A DNA stretch of 64,000 nt from Delphinus delphis (Eukaryota > Chordata > Mammalia > Artiodactyla > Delphinidae), in the NCBI RefSeq assembly GCF_949987515.2, contig NC_082689.1, positions 99,300,957-99,364,956 of the forward strand, read 5' to 3'. A program made the translations under genes and the position numbers. A model generated the notes under the pieces. The model saw only the letters and a program-made list of their open reading frames with translations, was not told where the DNA came from and searched no databases. Below are positions 23,641 through 36,724 of this stretch, in pieces; within the stretch, counting starts at the first letter, position 1, and the number at the start of each line of letters is the position of its first letter.

Positions 23641-25185
23641 ACTGAGAAATAAGACAAAAGAGAGAGCAGATGGAGAAACAAAAGGCGTTTGCTAACTGAT
23701 CAGTGGACAGCTCAGCTGAGGGTAGCTGGAGTCTGAAGAAACAGACTCCACATCTCACATGGGCAGGAGTGTGGATGGACTTGTTCCCCCCAGTTGAGCT
23801 CCATCCATAAAAGGCTCTCTCCAGGTGACTTTTTCTGCCTCTCCTGAAGAAGAGTGAGGAATGGGGTGGAGAGAAACTAGGTGTATGATGCTACCTTGGT
23901 TTTTTTCCTGTGGAAGGAAAAGGCCAGGGGTAGCGACACCCTCCCCAGGAAGGTGGTGGTTGTCTAAAAGAAAGTCGGCTTCTAGCTTCAAAGTCATTCC
24001 CCCACTCCTAACCACTGTTCTTTTGCGTATCTTCCTGGGATCCCTGGTGAGCAGTATAGATTTTTTCTCCTGGAAGACTCTGAAAGGAGGCATAGAGTAT
24101 ATTAATTAAATGAACTCTGAGGCCACACTATGCTTAAGGCTAAACATTCATTCCCAGTTTTATTTCCCTTTCCAAATTATGTCTAGCCATATTTTCCAAT
24201 ATAGCCTATCAGAGATACTACAATAAAATTAAATGACAACATTAAGATACTCCCAATAATAAAATGTCAAGAACATAGAAATGCCCCAAATTGAATATAA
24301 ACACCCTCCCATTATCAAATTCCTGGGGAGAAATTAGTCCAAAAATTAAATTGCTTTGCAAGTTCAAGTGCAAAGGAATTAACGTCAGAAATCAAATTTG
24401 CTTGCCCTTGTAAATGAAAAGTCTAATGAAATCAAAGTTCTTCCCCATTTCTTATTTTGTTCATTTTTAGCCAAAGGTTGTCTTTTGGGTAGAACTGAGG
24501 TTCTTTCAGCAGCTTTCACTGGAATGATTATGATTGCTTCAGGAGTTCTGAAGATGAATTAGTCCAATGCCAAATCTCTGATGAGCCTCATTTTTAAAAG
24601 ATTCCAAGTTGTTTGGACACTGATAATTATTAGTACTGGTATCACCTACACCACATTTACAAAGAAGGCCAATCCCCAGCCCTGGCGGTAGTGATTCCAG
24701 GCAAAGCTTTGTTTCCAGAACACAGTACTTGATGCTACCCCTGTCCATGGCAGAGACTCAGTGGTTACTGAGACGGGCAACTGTAAGTCCCAATTTCCCT
24801 GGGACAGTCCCAGTGTATGTCTCTCTTACCCCAAAGTTATGATCAAATTGCAGCACTTTCACTCTCAAAATTACTTTGCTTAGAAAATAAATTATACGAC
24901 CATCCTATTCATGAAGGTAAACTAGATTTTAGTTTTATTGGGAAGTCACTCAATATATGACAGTTTTCTTGAGTCTACCACCTGTAAAAATAATCTCAAC
25001 TGGGAAAAAATCTTTAAACAGGATGTTATTTTGGGTAATATGCTCCTATCATATCCAAGGGAAAGAAATCCACTTACTTATCCTGTGTCCTCTCCCATTT
25101 TGTTTAGTTAAGAAAGTTGCCATGGTGGTGTAGCCAATCACTGGGTCTTATTTGAGGTTCCTTTATTTCCTTTGAATTTTTCTTT
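23641..25185. other. unassigned stretch
   Basis: Fairly complex sequence with no recognised transposon. An open frame at 23755-24093 (minus) encodes no known domain. I cannot exclude an unrecognised regulatory element. Confidence 0.4.
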
Positions 25186-25189
25186 TCAC

Positions 25190-26330
25190 TTTTTTTTAAA
25201 GATTTTTCTTAAGCCAGACTCATATTTATCACAAAATTGAGAAGAAAGTACATTTCTCTAATGTTTATAAATAATAAATACCTTTTCATGTGCTTTTTTA
25301 TTATCCATATCTCTTCTTTGGCAAAATATTTGTTCAAATTATTTGATTATTTTTATTGGATTGTTTGTCCCCTTATTATTATTTTAAACTTATTTATTTG
25401 ATTTATTTTTGGCTGTGTTGGGTCTTCGTTGCTGTGCACGGGCTTTCCCTAGTTGTGGTGAGCGGGAGCTACTCTTTGTTGCAGTAGGCGGGCTTCTCAT
25501 TGCAGTGGCTTCTCTTGTTGTGGAGCACAGGCTATAGGTGTGCAGGCTTAGTAGTTGTGGTGCATGGGTTCTAGAGCGCAGGCTCAGTAGTTGTGGCCCA
25601 CGGGCTTAGTGCTCTGCCGCATGTGGGATCTTCCTGGACCAGGAGTTGAACCTGTGTTCCCTGCATTGGCAGACGGATTCTTAACCACTGTGCCACGAGG
25701 GAAGTCCCTGTCCCCTTATTATTGAATTTTGAGAGTTCTTTATATATTTTGGATGCAAGTTCTTTTCAGGTATGTACTTTGCAAATATTTTATCCTGGTC
25801 TAGAGCTTGTTTTTTTTTTTTGTTTATTTGTGTTCAGTTTTTTTTTTTTCCATTTTCCTAAGAGAATTATTTGAAGAGCAGGCATTATCAATTTTGGTAA
25901 ATGTATTTTTTTGTAAGTGTGTGTACTTCATGCTTGTTGTGGCCTAATAAACCTTTGCCTAACTCAAGGTAACAAATACTTCTATATTTTCTCCTTTTCT
26001 TCTCTTTTCTTTTCCTTTCATTTCTCTTTTCTTTTTTGCTTTTGAATGTTCAGTTATTTCAGCACCCTTTGTTGATAAACTGTTTTTCCTCCATTGATTT
26101 ACTTTTCACTTTTGTCAAAATCAATATATGTGTGAGTCTACTTCTGGGCATAATATTTTGTTACATTGATCTATATATCTATCCTTATGCCAGCACCACA
26201 CCCTTGTGACTACTGTTGCTTTACAGTAAATATTGAAATCAAATATGTGAATTTTCTAAATGTGTTCATCTCTTTCAAAATAGTTTAGACTCTTCCAGGT
26301 CCTTTGTTTTCCTACATAATTTTAGAACCT
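25190..26330 (-). mobile_element. L1 fragment, antisense, split by a SINE
   Basis: Text before 25381 and after 25708 is continuous antisense L1: 'caaaatatttgttcaaatta', then 'gagagttctttatatatttt', 'tgtcaaaatcaatatatgtg', 'cattgatctatatatctatc' and 'gactcttccaggtcctttg'. The SINE at 25381-25708 interrupts it. Confidence 0.7.
25381..25708 (-). mobile_element. CHR-type SINE, long form, antisense
   Basis: 'ttttggctgtgttgggtctt' through 'gccacgagggaagtccc'. Flanked by a perfect 15-bp 'tgtccccttattatt' (25366-25380 and 25709-25723). Confidence 0.94.
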
Positions 26331-28040
26331 ACTTGTCGTTGCTCCTTTTTGTTCATTTCCCTGCTCCTTTTAGTTTACTCCCTGCTCAATGTTCCAGAAG
26401 CTGGAGTTTGAATTCATCTCCTCCAGCAATGCCAGACAAGGCCTGGTCTTGTGATTTATTGCCTGGAGGAGAGTAACATGAGCACATGCTGTCCCTAGGT
26501 AGGCAGCCCCTCAAGAAGGAGAGGAAGAAGAAGGGCTGGTGTGTAAGTCAAATGGAGTCCTAAAGCCGAACCCTAGAATTAGGCAGATGAGGCAGGCCTC
26601 CTTCTACAACCAGAGCAGAGAGGAATGCATCTTGTTCCAAAGAGACAGGAGAGAGAAATGGCCTCAATTATGCATGCTCTTTTACCATTTCTCCTAAACT
26701 CAGTAATCACTAATCACCTGAAGGAATAAGGAATAGATCAGGGGATGAAAAGAAAATAGGAAAGTAGTTACCACTCCCTAGAAGTAATGAAGAAGTTGTA
26801 TTCTCCCCACCAACGTTGACTTAACCCGTCAGCATGGAGTGGGCAGTCTTAGTTTCCATTTCCATGTATATGAGCCAAGCTAATTCTTGTCTTTATGTAT
26901 CTCAGGAAGCAAAGATGTGTGTATGGGGTGGGTGGGTAGAGGGGTTTGTCCTTTCAAAAACAAGTGAAGTTGGTCATGGTTTGTAGAAGACAACTGCAGA
27001 TAATTCAGCTGATATCTTCATAAGGCATTGCCATACAGAAAGATCTCCATAATTTTTTAAGGAGTTTTTTTTTTTTTAAATGAGGCTCAGCTATAAAATA
27101 TCAGATTTATTTTGGAAAAATATAGCAACTTCTTAAAAAAGTCATCATGGTAATTTAATAATCTTATCTTAGTTTCATTTCTCAAAACATAGCTCTTCCA
27201 CAAAAATACCCTCCCCAGTTATTTCTGCTTTCTGGTTTGTTTCTGCTCAGTCCTATTAATGCTTTACCATATGGAGCTGTGGCTGAATTCCTCTGTGAAG
27301 ATGCTGACACCTGGGTCAAGGGTGCCATCCATGAGTGCCCAACAGCTGGTCCTCACTGCACTGGATTCCCCACAGGATGAAGACCCTGTTTGCCTTGGAC
27401 TATGTCTTCTTGGCCCCAGGAAAGCCTTTCTCTTGTAGGTTTCCCAAAGCTTTTATGAAAGTAGTTCTTTCAGTTTCAGAAGCTACCTCTCTTTCATTAA
27501 AGGTGTTCACAAACTCTCCCCTCTTTCTCTCAGCACTACCCTGATCTCCTCAACAAGATCCCTAGTGGATCTGTACTCTTCTTGTCCTATAGACCTTGGA
27601 GAGCTCACAGACCATCAGTTTCTAAAGAGACTTACTCTTCAGCTTGGATGAGATACTCTGCTATAATTAATTTCTCTTCATCTCCTACTCTCAAAATAGG
27701 GAACAACTAATGAACTTAAAGTATGTTGATTTGCTTACAACTTATTCTTCTGTAGTAACTCACTCTCACTTAGAATGGTTCCTCAACAAGTCACTTACAT
27801 TTTAAGCCTCATCATGAATCGAAATGAAAGACCATTTCTTATTCTTATGTTTTTAAGTGGTCCATGGGTATAGCTGCCTGCCAAAAAGCCCTGAAAAGAC
27901 TCAGTCCCTTTTGATGTAGGTTTTGGCTTCAACTTCTTCCTGAAACATGAGAGGTTTGGTAGAACTCAGATATGGGATAGGAAAAAGATGATAACATTTT
28001 GGGAGGTGTTTATTATAGACTGAGAAGTGACAGCCTGTAT
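26331..28040. other. unassigned stretch
   Basis: No confident repeat or exon. The open frame at 27335-27544 is short and featureless. Confidence 0.4.
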
Positions 28041-28044
28041 TTGG

Positions 28045-28195
28045 TGCTTATTAAGTGCAAGGCACTGAGCTAAAGTTTATTCATTCATTTTGTTGTTGTC
28101 AGTCTTCCCCTGCTAGAGTATAAGCTCCATGAGGGCAGAGATTGTTATCTTTTAAATTTCCTGCTCTATCCCTAGTTCCTAGATCATGGAGTCAT
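28045..28195 (+). mobile_element. L2/MIR-type relic
   Basis: 'ttaagtgcaaggcactgagc' then 'gagtataagctccatgaggg' and 'ctatccctagttcctagatc', the latter typical of an L2 3' end. Confidence 0.55.
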
Positions 28196-28234
28196 TGAAA
28201 AGATAGTTGTTGCCTTAGTAAATCTCTCATCTGG

Positions 28235-28390
28235 TGCATTGGGTAGTTTGATTATTTGGATGTTACACATGAGTAAACAGAGGCTTAGACAGGTCATGTA
28301 ACTTGTCCAAGGCCATAAACTTAGTAAGTAGTACAGCCAAGAATCAAAGTCAGGTCTGACTCCTGAGTCCATGGTTAAAACACTTGTCTA
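28235..28390 (-). mobile_element. MIR, antisense
   Basis: 'gagtaaacagaggcttagac', 'gtaacttgtccaaggccata' and 'ggtctgactcctgagtccat' are the antisense MIR core. Confidence 0.7.
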
Positions 28391-28424
28391 CACTGTGTCT
28401 CATCTCTCTCAATCCTGTCAATAA

Positions 28425-28600
28425 TAACTCTGTGAAAGAGATACTACCCTTACTTTATAGATGAGGAAAGTGAAGCCCAGAGAGGTCAACTAATATGACT
28501 GAGGTCACACAGCGGGTACCTAGGGAAGGCAGGTCTTGAACTCAGATAATTTTGACTCTAAAGTCCATGCACTTTTCCCTGTACTATGGTGTACTGGTGG
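28425..28600 (-). mobile_element. MIR, antisense (second copy)
   Basis: 'tttatagatgaggaaagtga', 'gcccagagaggtcaac', 'gaggtcacacagcgggtacc' and 'ctaaagtccatgcactttt' mark a separate MIR copy just after the first. Confidence 0.75.
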
Positions 28601-30859
28601 GAGGCTTTAAAAATTAGTATAATTATATATTTCAGACTCAAGTTATGATGATGTTGAGAATAATAAAAACTCACTAGTGGCAGAAAACAGAAGCTAAAGA
28701 CAGTTCAAATCAAAGAAACAGGATCCTCATGATTTATGACTCAGGATCCAGGTTTCCTGGGGGTTCACCTCTTGCCACGTGGTGTCTAAGGTAATAAGGA
28801 GGCTGTAAACCCTGCTTGTGTGCTCACCACCCCTCGTGGCAGAAATAGACCTTTCCCTTTTCAGTTAGTGCCACTAAAGACAGGTTTGTGTGCTGTCCAT
28901 TTACCATGATGATAAGTCACTGATCCGGGTCCAGCTAAGAAGGCTGTATGTTAATCAGCCAGAGTTGTAAAGGGTACCATAAAAATGATGAGGGGACTTA
29001 TGCAGGCCCTCTCTGTTCCCTGAAGGTACTAAGGATGAATGCTCTGTATTCTGTTTTTGTGCTATTGTAGGCATGGGAAGATAAATACCAAGTGCTACTC
29101 AAATTCACCTGTCCAGATTCCAGCAGAGACAGGCTCTTTAGGGAATATGGTGCTTAAGAAGTTAATAATGTTTAGAAATCTCTGGGTCTGTCAGAATAAT
29201 GAATGTAGCTAATAAACATTCTAATTAGTTAACCTAGAGAAAAATCTTTGCAACTCTAGAGCACACATTTTCATATTATCCTGAATGTAAACATTACCTT
29301 ATCACAGACTGCCATTTAAATGTTACTCTGTATATTTTCTTGGGTTCAGACACTGTTACTGACTATGCAAAAAGCTGCAGAAAAAGACTTAATAAAAAGT
29401 GACAGCAGGCAGCTTTCCCTGCCGGCAGAGATTAAGCGCTTAGCTCTTGGCATTTCGATTACCTGAAACTAATGGAATAAATATTTTACAATATTATTGC
29501 CTTTTGGGGGGTAAAACACTCAAAGAAGGACTATACATGAAATGGAATTTTGTTCTTTTCTTAATGAAATAATGGAAAATGGATTTACTATCAGAATCTG
29601 ATCATTAAAAAAAATAAAGATACCAGAACTAGCATCAGCGTGAAGAGATCAGGACATAATTTCTTATATGCATGGCCTTCGTCACTGTCATTTTGCCTCC
29701 AGCATAACTTTAAAATAATGCCCTCTACCTATATCCATGAAACCCTTTTAGCTGAGGTCAGATGATTTTATGATGGCATAAATTTATTAGGGTAATTTTT
29801 TTTAAGCATGAGGCTAGTCAAGAATTTCCAGCTTCAGAGAATATTACATTTTGGGTGTCATGGGTTTGAGGTACGATTAAGTTTACTCTTTGACTTGGCT
29901 CTCAGTGATCCTGGTTTTGTCTTTTGTTTTCCTTGTCCCCTGGCTTATTGAAGGCCTGAAACACAAAAAAGCAACAGCTGCCTGGAAAATGTGCTTTCTC
30001 AATGAAATGATACTTCTTTATTACCTAGCGCAGAGTCTTCCATGCAAAGATAATAATGGATTTTCCCCACTGATGTGAAAGATGGGGCCCAAAGATAAAT
30101 CACATACTGCTAATTTCAGTGTTTGATGTCTTTTGAGATGGGGAAATGGTCTATTTTCCCTTTAGGTATGTCATCATTTTTACTAAAGTCAATAAAAATA
30201 ATGTCAAATCTGCAGATGGCTGGCATATTCCGTAATGTCATATATCCCATGGGGCCCATTAGTTTAATAACTGTTGTTTATAGCATTTTTATCATTGTGT
30301 GTGTCTAGGAAAATTTTATGATGAAACTAAAAATTCAAAAATACCTATCATCTTTTAACAGATCTCTTTCCCTATTCAATTGACTTGCCCTATGCACATG
30401 ACATTCTCAAGGGACATCTAGACAGTCATGGATTTTATATACTTTTATAGTTGTTATATTAGTGATAACAGTAAATGATTTGTTTATTTACATTGTATCT
30501 ATATGTGGCAAAATAAGGCTCTTGATATTTTATCCATTTTTTAAATTGAGGATTTATATATCCTGGCCAGTATGTGTGGAATGAGAATTATCTTTGAAAC
30601 TAATTATCTAAAAAGATTATTTGAGCACTTAGGAAAAAATACTTGAAGAAAGAACTCACTGAAAAACTGAGCAAAAAATTCTTGCCAGAGGATTGATTAA
30701 ATTTTGCCAAATATTATATAGTAAAATTATTATGCAATTTTTGTTCTACAGATTGAAAACAAATGATCCAAATGCAGCCCAGGTAGATTAGGGAATCTCC
30801 TAAAGTCAGTACCAGAATCCAGAATTTAATAACCCAGAAATACAATCCCTTCAGCATGT
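28601..30859. other. unassigned stretch, partly a candidate conserved block
   Basis: No recognised transposon over most of 2.2 kb. Positions 29190-29520 are compositionally complex, with homeobox-like 'ctaattagttaa' and a forkhead-like 'gtaaaca'. This makes them a candidate regulatory block, but without alignment that is only a guess. Confidence 0.4.
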
Positions 30860-31500
30860 CTGTTGAAGTTGCTTCCTAAATCTGTCCACTTCTCTGCAAC
30901 TCAACGTCTATCAATCTAACCCCACCTGCCATTTTCTGTCTTCTAAGTCACTGCCAGAAATGATCTCAGTTGTTGCTCTTCTAGAATCATTTCTCAACTC
31001 AACAGCCAAAGTGATCAATTAAAGATGTAAACTGAATCCTTTAATTCCCCTGCTCAGACTCTCCAGTGGCCTCCCACTCCTTAGCATCTGACAAGGTCCC
31101 CTGGTCTGGCTCCTGCGATCCTACCACCTCATCCCCTAGCACTCTCCATCTTATTGTCTCCAACCATTCTGGCCGCCTTGTTCCCTTTACCTGGAATGTT
31201 CCTCCTGCAGACCTTGGAAGATCGTGCTCTCTCACTTCTCTGTGTCCTCAGTTCGAGTCCCATCTTCTGTCAGGGGTCTTCCCTAACATACACTGTCTTA
31301 GCACATTTCTTTGTAGAACTTTTCAATATCCAATATTTTATTTACGAATTTATTTATTGTCATACTTCTCCTACTACAGGTCACCTTGCAAAAACAAGCA
31401 CCTTACCTGTCTTATTCACTATTCTATCCCCAGTTCCTAGAACAGTGCCTGGCACTCTGTTGGTTCTCAGTGCATATTTATTGAATGAATGAATGGATGA
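30860..31500 (+). mobile_element. LINE L2, sense, relatively complete 3' part
   Basis: Good L2 order: 'cccctgctcagactctccag', 'tggcctcccactccttag', 'cctggaatgttcctcctgc', 'gcactctgttggttctcagt' and the terminal 'ttattgaatgaatgaatgg'. The 112-124-codon frames here are L2-derived and not genes. Confidence 0.8.
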
Positions 31501-32814
31501 AGGACCCTAAAGTTTCTCCTAGAAACTGGGAAAATATTTTCCTCTACCTGAGTACAGTGCAACCCATTCCTAGCTCATATCAATTGAGTATACTCTCCTT
31601 CCCTAACATGTCGATCTGAATGCTTAACTGGGAAACATTTTTATCCACTTTGGAGTGGCTAACTACAAAATTAAAAAGAATGAAGTGAAAACTTTTGTGA
31701 TATTTAGGATGGATAATGTTTGTTTTTAGTGGCATGATGAAATAAGAATCCTTCTAAATGTTCTAGATATCCCGTGGTAGCAATTATCCTGTGAACAGGG
31801 TACCCCTGATGTGTTTTGATTTCAAAGCTTCACACTGAACTTCATGATCACTCACTTGATTCAGGATTTATTATCCCACATTATTTGGCATATTGATAGG
31901 ATCAAAATTGTGTCCAAGATTCAGTCCCAGCACCGCACAAGGGGTAGCCCGACCTCGGGTGCAGCTTTATCCTAGGTGTAGATATACCGCTCCTAATTTA
32001 TTACATTTTTCTTGTTCATATTTATAACCTAGGAATTTAGGCAGTGGGATATCCATTTGTTCTTCCTTTCATTTTTCAAGGTCAAGGCCATCTTCCTAGG
32101 ACCTCTTTCCTACTCTTTGCCTAAGGCTCAAGTTAACCCCATTCCTCCATTTATTTCCAGAAACGTCCCTCATGTGTTTCCAAAATTGGGGAAGTTGGGA
32201 GCTTTTACACGGATGCTTCTTATTCAGTACTGAGCATGTGAGTTGGAGTGTCCTAAAAATTGAGTGTCTGCATTCTTAGAAGTTCCAGGAGCTCTGTAAT
32301 ATAAGGCAGAAGCACAGATTCTCTGTGAAGAATGTAAATGACCTTACACAAGAAGTTCTAGGAAAGAACTTCCTAGAACTATATTGATGAGGCATCTGAG
32401 AAAAAAGGTGATGTTCTCCAAATAAGATTTTATTTTACACCAATGAAAAATTTAAAGGTAGTATTAAAATTATGGAAGAGTTTTGATGAGAATTGCCTGA
32501 TGGGTCTCATTGCATAGATGGACTTACACCAACTGTATTTATTGACATCTGCACATATTCTTTGACTCCTTCCCAAATTCAATGAATAAGAAATTCTCTA
32601 TTTCTGGATGGCTTTGTTTAGGTGAACATCTGGACCTGTGATTTCACTTGGGTGTTCTCTATATCAATTCATGTCAACAGTCTTCTACTTTCCTAGGTTC
32701 ATATCTTACCTCTGAGTGTCATAGAACTTGTTAAAATTTATTGAATATTTACAAAGGATTCATTGATATTAAAATATATTTAAACTATCAGTAATCAAAT
32801 TATGTGCTTGTGGA
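31501..32814. other. unassigned stretch
   Basis: No recognised element. Positions 31920-31985 are locally GC/CpG-richer than their surroundings, cause unknown. Confidence 0.4.
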
Positions 32815-34015
32815 AGAGTAATGAACTGACAGATGTGTGAAACAAAACACAGATTCTATAAAATGTTCCAAGTATATTTGGGAATTTAGCATTTTAAGTG
32901 AAAGGAGAAAAAATGGAGTATTCAAAAATTAATAATTCAATAAATGTTGTTAAAATAAGTGGCTAAACATCAAAAAAGCTGAGGCCTTAAAATAATTGTA
33001 GATGAATCAGTAGCTTAAATTTAAAAATTACATCATATACATACTAGATTAAAATATAGATGTTTTGGTTATTTTGAGGCTGAAGAACTTTTAAAGTATA
33101 ACATCCCAGCTAGAAACCGTAAAAGAGAAGGGTGATAGATTTGATCCCTTATTTCACATGGAAAAAATGTCATGGAACAAAGTTTAAAGAATGAAAAAGT
33201 GGGGAAACTATTTCCGATGTAGATCATGATCAATATTGCTACAATATTTTTTTAATTCCTATGAAATATTGAGAAAAAAATTTCTGTCCCCATAGAAATA
33301 ATTTGCAAATGACATAAACACAATAGGATAAATAAAAATGGCCAAAAAACAAGGAAATTATGTTCAACATTTCAGATACTCTAATAAAACAACATCTCCC
33401 CCCTCCCCACTTATTAGATTTGCATACAAAATGATTGGTAACACAACACGTAATAGAGCATAGGAAGATGGACACTCTCATACTCTGTTGGTAGAGTACA
33501 AATTAGTACAAGATTTCTTAAGGGCTATTTGGCAGAAGACACCAAAGAGAGAAAATTTTGATCCTTTTTGATCCAGCAACTCCACTTCTAGGAAATTGTT
33601 TTAAAGAAATAATAAGACAAAGTAGAAAAAAAGAAAAGAAAATAATAAACTAAATGTCAGAAGGTAGATGTTTAATAATGATTATTTTTGAATGATCATT
33701 AATGAGTGAACGGTGCTTGTAACATTGACAAACAAAGTAAGAAGATTCAAGTTCAGTGTCCTTTAATAAGGAAACAGTAAATAAAGTATGGCTCATATAT
33801 TTATTTTAGAATAGTATGGCTCATATATTTATTTTAGAATAGTATGCAGCCATTATTAAGGGTGTCAGTCTACATTAATTAACATAACATGGCAGTCACA
33901 ACATAAAATTGAATGAAAAAGTTGGCTGTTCAGTGGCCTGTACAATATGCTACCATTTATTTAAAAGTATGCACATAACATATATGCGATGGATATGACC
34001 CATTTTATGAGCTTG
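32815..34015 (+). mobile_element. L1 ORF2 end and 3' UTR relic, sense
   Basis: Decayed sense L1: 'ggaagatggacactctcata', 'ctctgttggtagagtacaaa', 'gatccagcaactccacttct' and 'atagtatgcagccattatta' are classic landmarks in correct order. A 28-bp unit is duplicated at 33786-33841. Confidence 0.75.
33786..33841 (+). repeat. 28-bp tandem duplication
   Basis: Two identical copies of a unit starting 'gtatggctcatatatt' sit head to tail (33786-33813 and 33814-33841) within the L1 relic. Confidence 0.97.
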
Positions 34016-34564
34016 TGGTTCAAAATAAGATGTTATATGTCCTGTTAAATTCTCAAATTAAAAAGCCCAAGTCTCCAGTTTGCCTCTAAACTAAAATGTC
34101 CTTTTCTCTTCTTAGGGCTTCCTCTCCCATGATGGTCTTAGCAAGTTACCAAGTTTCTTTTTTACACTCATAGGGTCAATTCAGACTACTTTCAGCTCAC
34201 AGTAGGAGCCAGATCTCAGCTGTGTTTCCTTGAAGCCGGAGAGCACCTCAGATACCACTAAAAACTGGTTCCTTTAGTCAGGGTCATCTGTTACCAAGCC
34301 AAAGAGTTGAGGTTGCAGCTTTTTAAATTCTTCCTGAGTGGCTGACATTTTCAGATCCAGCTGGAGCACATTATAATTCCCATCAAGTCTGACACAACCA
34401 AGTCTGACCCTCTAGTTCTGGTCACTGCTCTTGGCCCTAGACCAGACTCCTTCAAGAAAGCAAATGTATCTTGCTGGTGAGTGAGGGAAGAATGTTCCCA
34501 CTATCTCAACTCTGAACACCTCCTCAACCTGGACCTTCTCAGCCACTCAGGATCAAGCCAGGTT
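34016..34564. other. unassigned stretch
   Basis: No recognised repeat or exon. Confidence 0.4.
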
Positions 34565-34575
34565 TGGTGGGTTTC

Positions 34576-34961
34576 TTTTTTTAATTAATTAATTGATTGA
34601 TTGATTATTTTTGGCTGTTTTGGTTCTTCATTGCTGTGCGGGCTTCCTCTAATTGCGGTGAGCGGGGGCTACTCTTTGTTGCGGTGCGCGGGCTTCTCAC
34701 TGCGGTGGCTTCTCTTGTTCTGGAGCATGGGCTCTAGGTGCATGGGCTTCAGTAGTTGCAGCACGTGGGCTCAGTAGTTGTGGCTCGGGGCTCTAGAGCT
34801 CAGGCTCAGTAGTTGTGGCTCGTGAGCTCTAGAGCGCAGGCTCAGTAGTTGTGGCGCACGGGCTCAGTTGCTCCGCAGCATGTGGGATCTTCCCGGACCA
34901 GGGCTCGAACCCGTGTCCCTTGCATTGGCAGGTGGATTCTTAACCACTGCCAGGAAAGCCC
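34576..34961 (-). mobile_element. CHR-type SINE, longest form, antisense
   Basis: T-rich/(TTAA)(TTGA) tail, 'ttttggctgttttggttctt' and several 'cagtagttgtggc' units, including a doubled 'gctctagagcKcaggctca' block, then the head. Flanked by 'tggtgggtttc' (34565-34575 and 34962-34972). Confidence 0.92.
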
Positions 34962-34972
34962 TGGTGGGTTTC

Positions 34973-35639
34973 AATGTCCACCAATCACAAGCCCTATTTC
35001 CTTAGTGCCTGGAAATTCCCACTGAGGGCTTGTTTTTTCTATCCGTATAAGGATTTCTTTATAGTGGTCTTACAGGATCAAACCAATAGATTTCCTCATT
35101 TTTCTTAATGAAAAGGGTTGAGCTTTGAAACTTCCCCTCCAGAAAGCTCCATTTATAGCATGTTTTTTCCACGCATCTCAGCAATATTCAGACTCTGGCT
35201 ACCATTAGTATGTTTGGCAAAGAAAAAAATTTAATTAAATATTTTCTTGATACCTATTCCCTTCAATGGGAAAGGGGATTGCTGGAGACAGTGAGAGAGA
35301 AAAGAGGTTATTTATGGATGCATTTTCCCCTAAATTTCTACCATATTATTTCTAGATGATAAGATTTCTGGTGATTTGTTTGTAGTATTTTTTCTACATT
35401 TTAGTTTTAAAAATGAGCATGTATAACATTTAAAAAATAAAGAAACTATATTTATTTTTGGAAAGTATGCAGTTTCTCAGAGCTCTTCATGCAATTTTTT
35501 TGCTACAAGAGCACAGACAAGTAATTCGATGTTTCTAGGCCACAGGTAATCCATGTGTAAAATGCAAGGGTATGATTACTTATCTGTAGCTCAAAAAATA
35601 TTTTCCTGTTTCCCTAAGAGAAATAATTCACAACAGTAT
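34973..35639. other. unassigned stretch
   Basis: Nothing recognised. Confidence 0.4.
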
Positions 35640-35800
35640 CAATATGGCAGGGATATATTTTGAAGCGCTCACTTTACAGAGGAAGTGGCAGAGTTCTAGA
35701 GAAGGTAAGCAGCTTCCTAAAGGTAACACAGGTCATCAGGGGAGAGCTCGACCACACTCAAGTCTTTTGACTCTTCTAGTTGAGTGGTACTGCACTCCAC
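35640..35800 (-). mobile_element. MIR fragment, antisense
   Basis: 'ctcactttacagaggaagtg', 'taaaggtaacacaggtcatc' and 'cacactcaagtcttttgact' suggest a diverged antisense MIR. Confidence 0.5.
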
Positions 35801-36724
35801 CCCTCTCTGTGCCTGTGTTTGTTTTCCACTTTAAAAATAAGAAGTTTGTAAGATAGTCTTTAAGGTCTATCTCTGCTTTAAAATTCAATGACCTTTGAAA
35901 AAATTCATGACGCAGCGTACACATGAGACAACTTGGAATATGTTGGCATCACTACCTGTATTGACTTAAATTATCACATTTAACCTGAGCTACTTCAAAA
36001 TAAGATCTTTTATTTACCAGTTGTGGAGACTTATTTCCTTGTTTTGTCTAGTTAAAAGGCATTGGAAAAAATGAGGCCAGTCCTCACTGTTCAAGGGAGC
36101 TCTTATCTCCCTCCACTGTTTGTAAGACTGAGGATGGTTGTAGGTTTTCTCATTGCTGTCACTTAGGATGCACTTGTAAAGCATATTTTACCTAGATTGC
36201 TTCAACAAACTGTTGAACCCTCTGAGCAGTCATTAGCTCATTCTGCTCTTTTGCTTACCTTGTCCTTTTCTACCCTCATTACCTGAGACCACATTCATCT
36301 GAGATGGCTTCATTTGTCTGGTGTGAAACAACTGAGATTTGTCTGGAACACTCTTTCTCTGTTTCACTCATATGCTCTCCAGGACCTTCTTTTCATGATG
36401 ATTTGTGGAGGGCATTCTTTTGGTCTGTAAATTGCATCCAAAGTCATTCAAACTCTGTTTTGGCTCCATAGTAGATTTCTCATGCATATCATTGTATCAT
36501 AATATTAAAACATATCATCCAAACTTTTCCCAAAAAAAAAAGCTCTTAAAAAATCATCCCAGTAGCATTAGGATTGGAACCCAGAAGGCAGGCCTCAGGA
36601 GGAAACACGTGGCTTGGATGGGATTGGTGGCCCTAACAGATTTCAGATGTAGTGAAATCTGGATCCGAATCCTGTGTTCTACCCTCCTCCATCACTCTCT
36701 CCACCCTTTCTCCCTTTTTCCTTT
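35801..36724. other. unassigned stretch
   Basis: No recognised element. The open frame at 36405-36743 shows no domain. Confidence 0.4.

Noticed and set aside
31066..31492. Overlapping 112- and 124-codon frames
   Set aside because: Both follow L2 3' sequence. Overlap in different frames and lack of domains argue against a gene.
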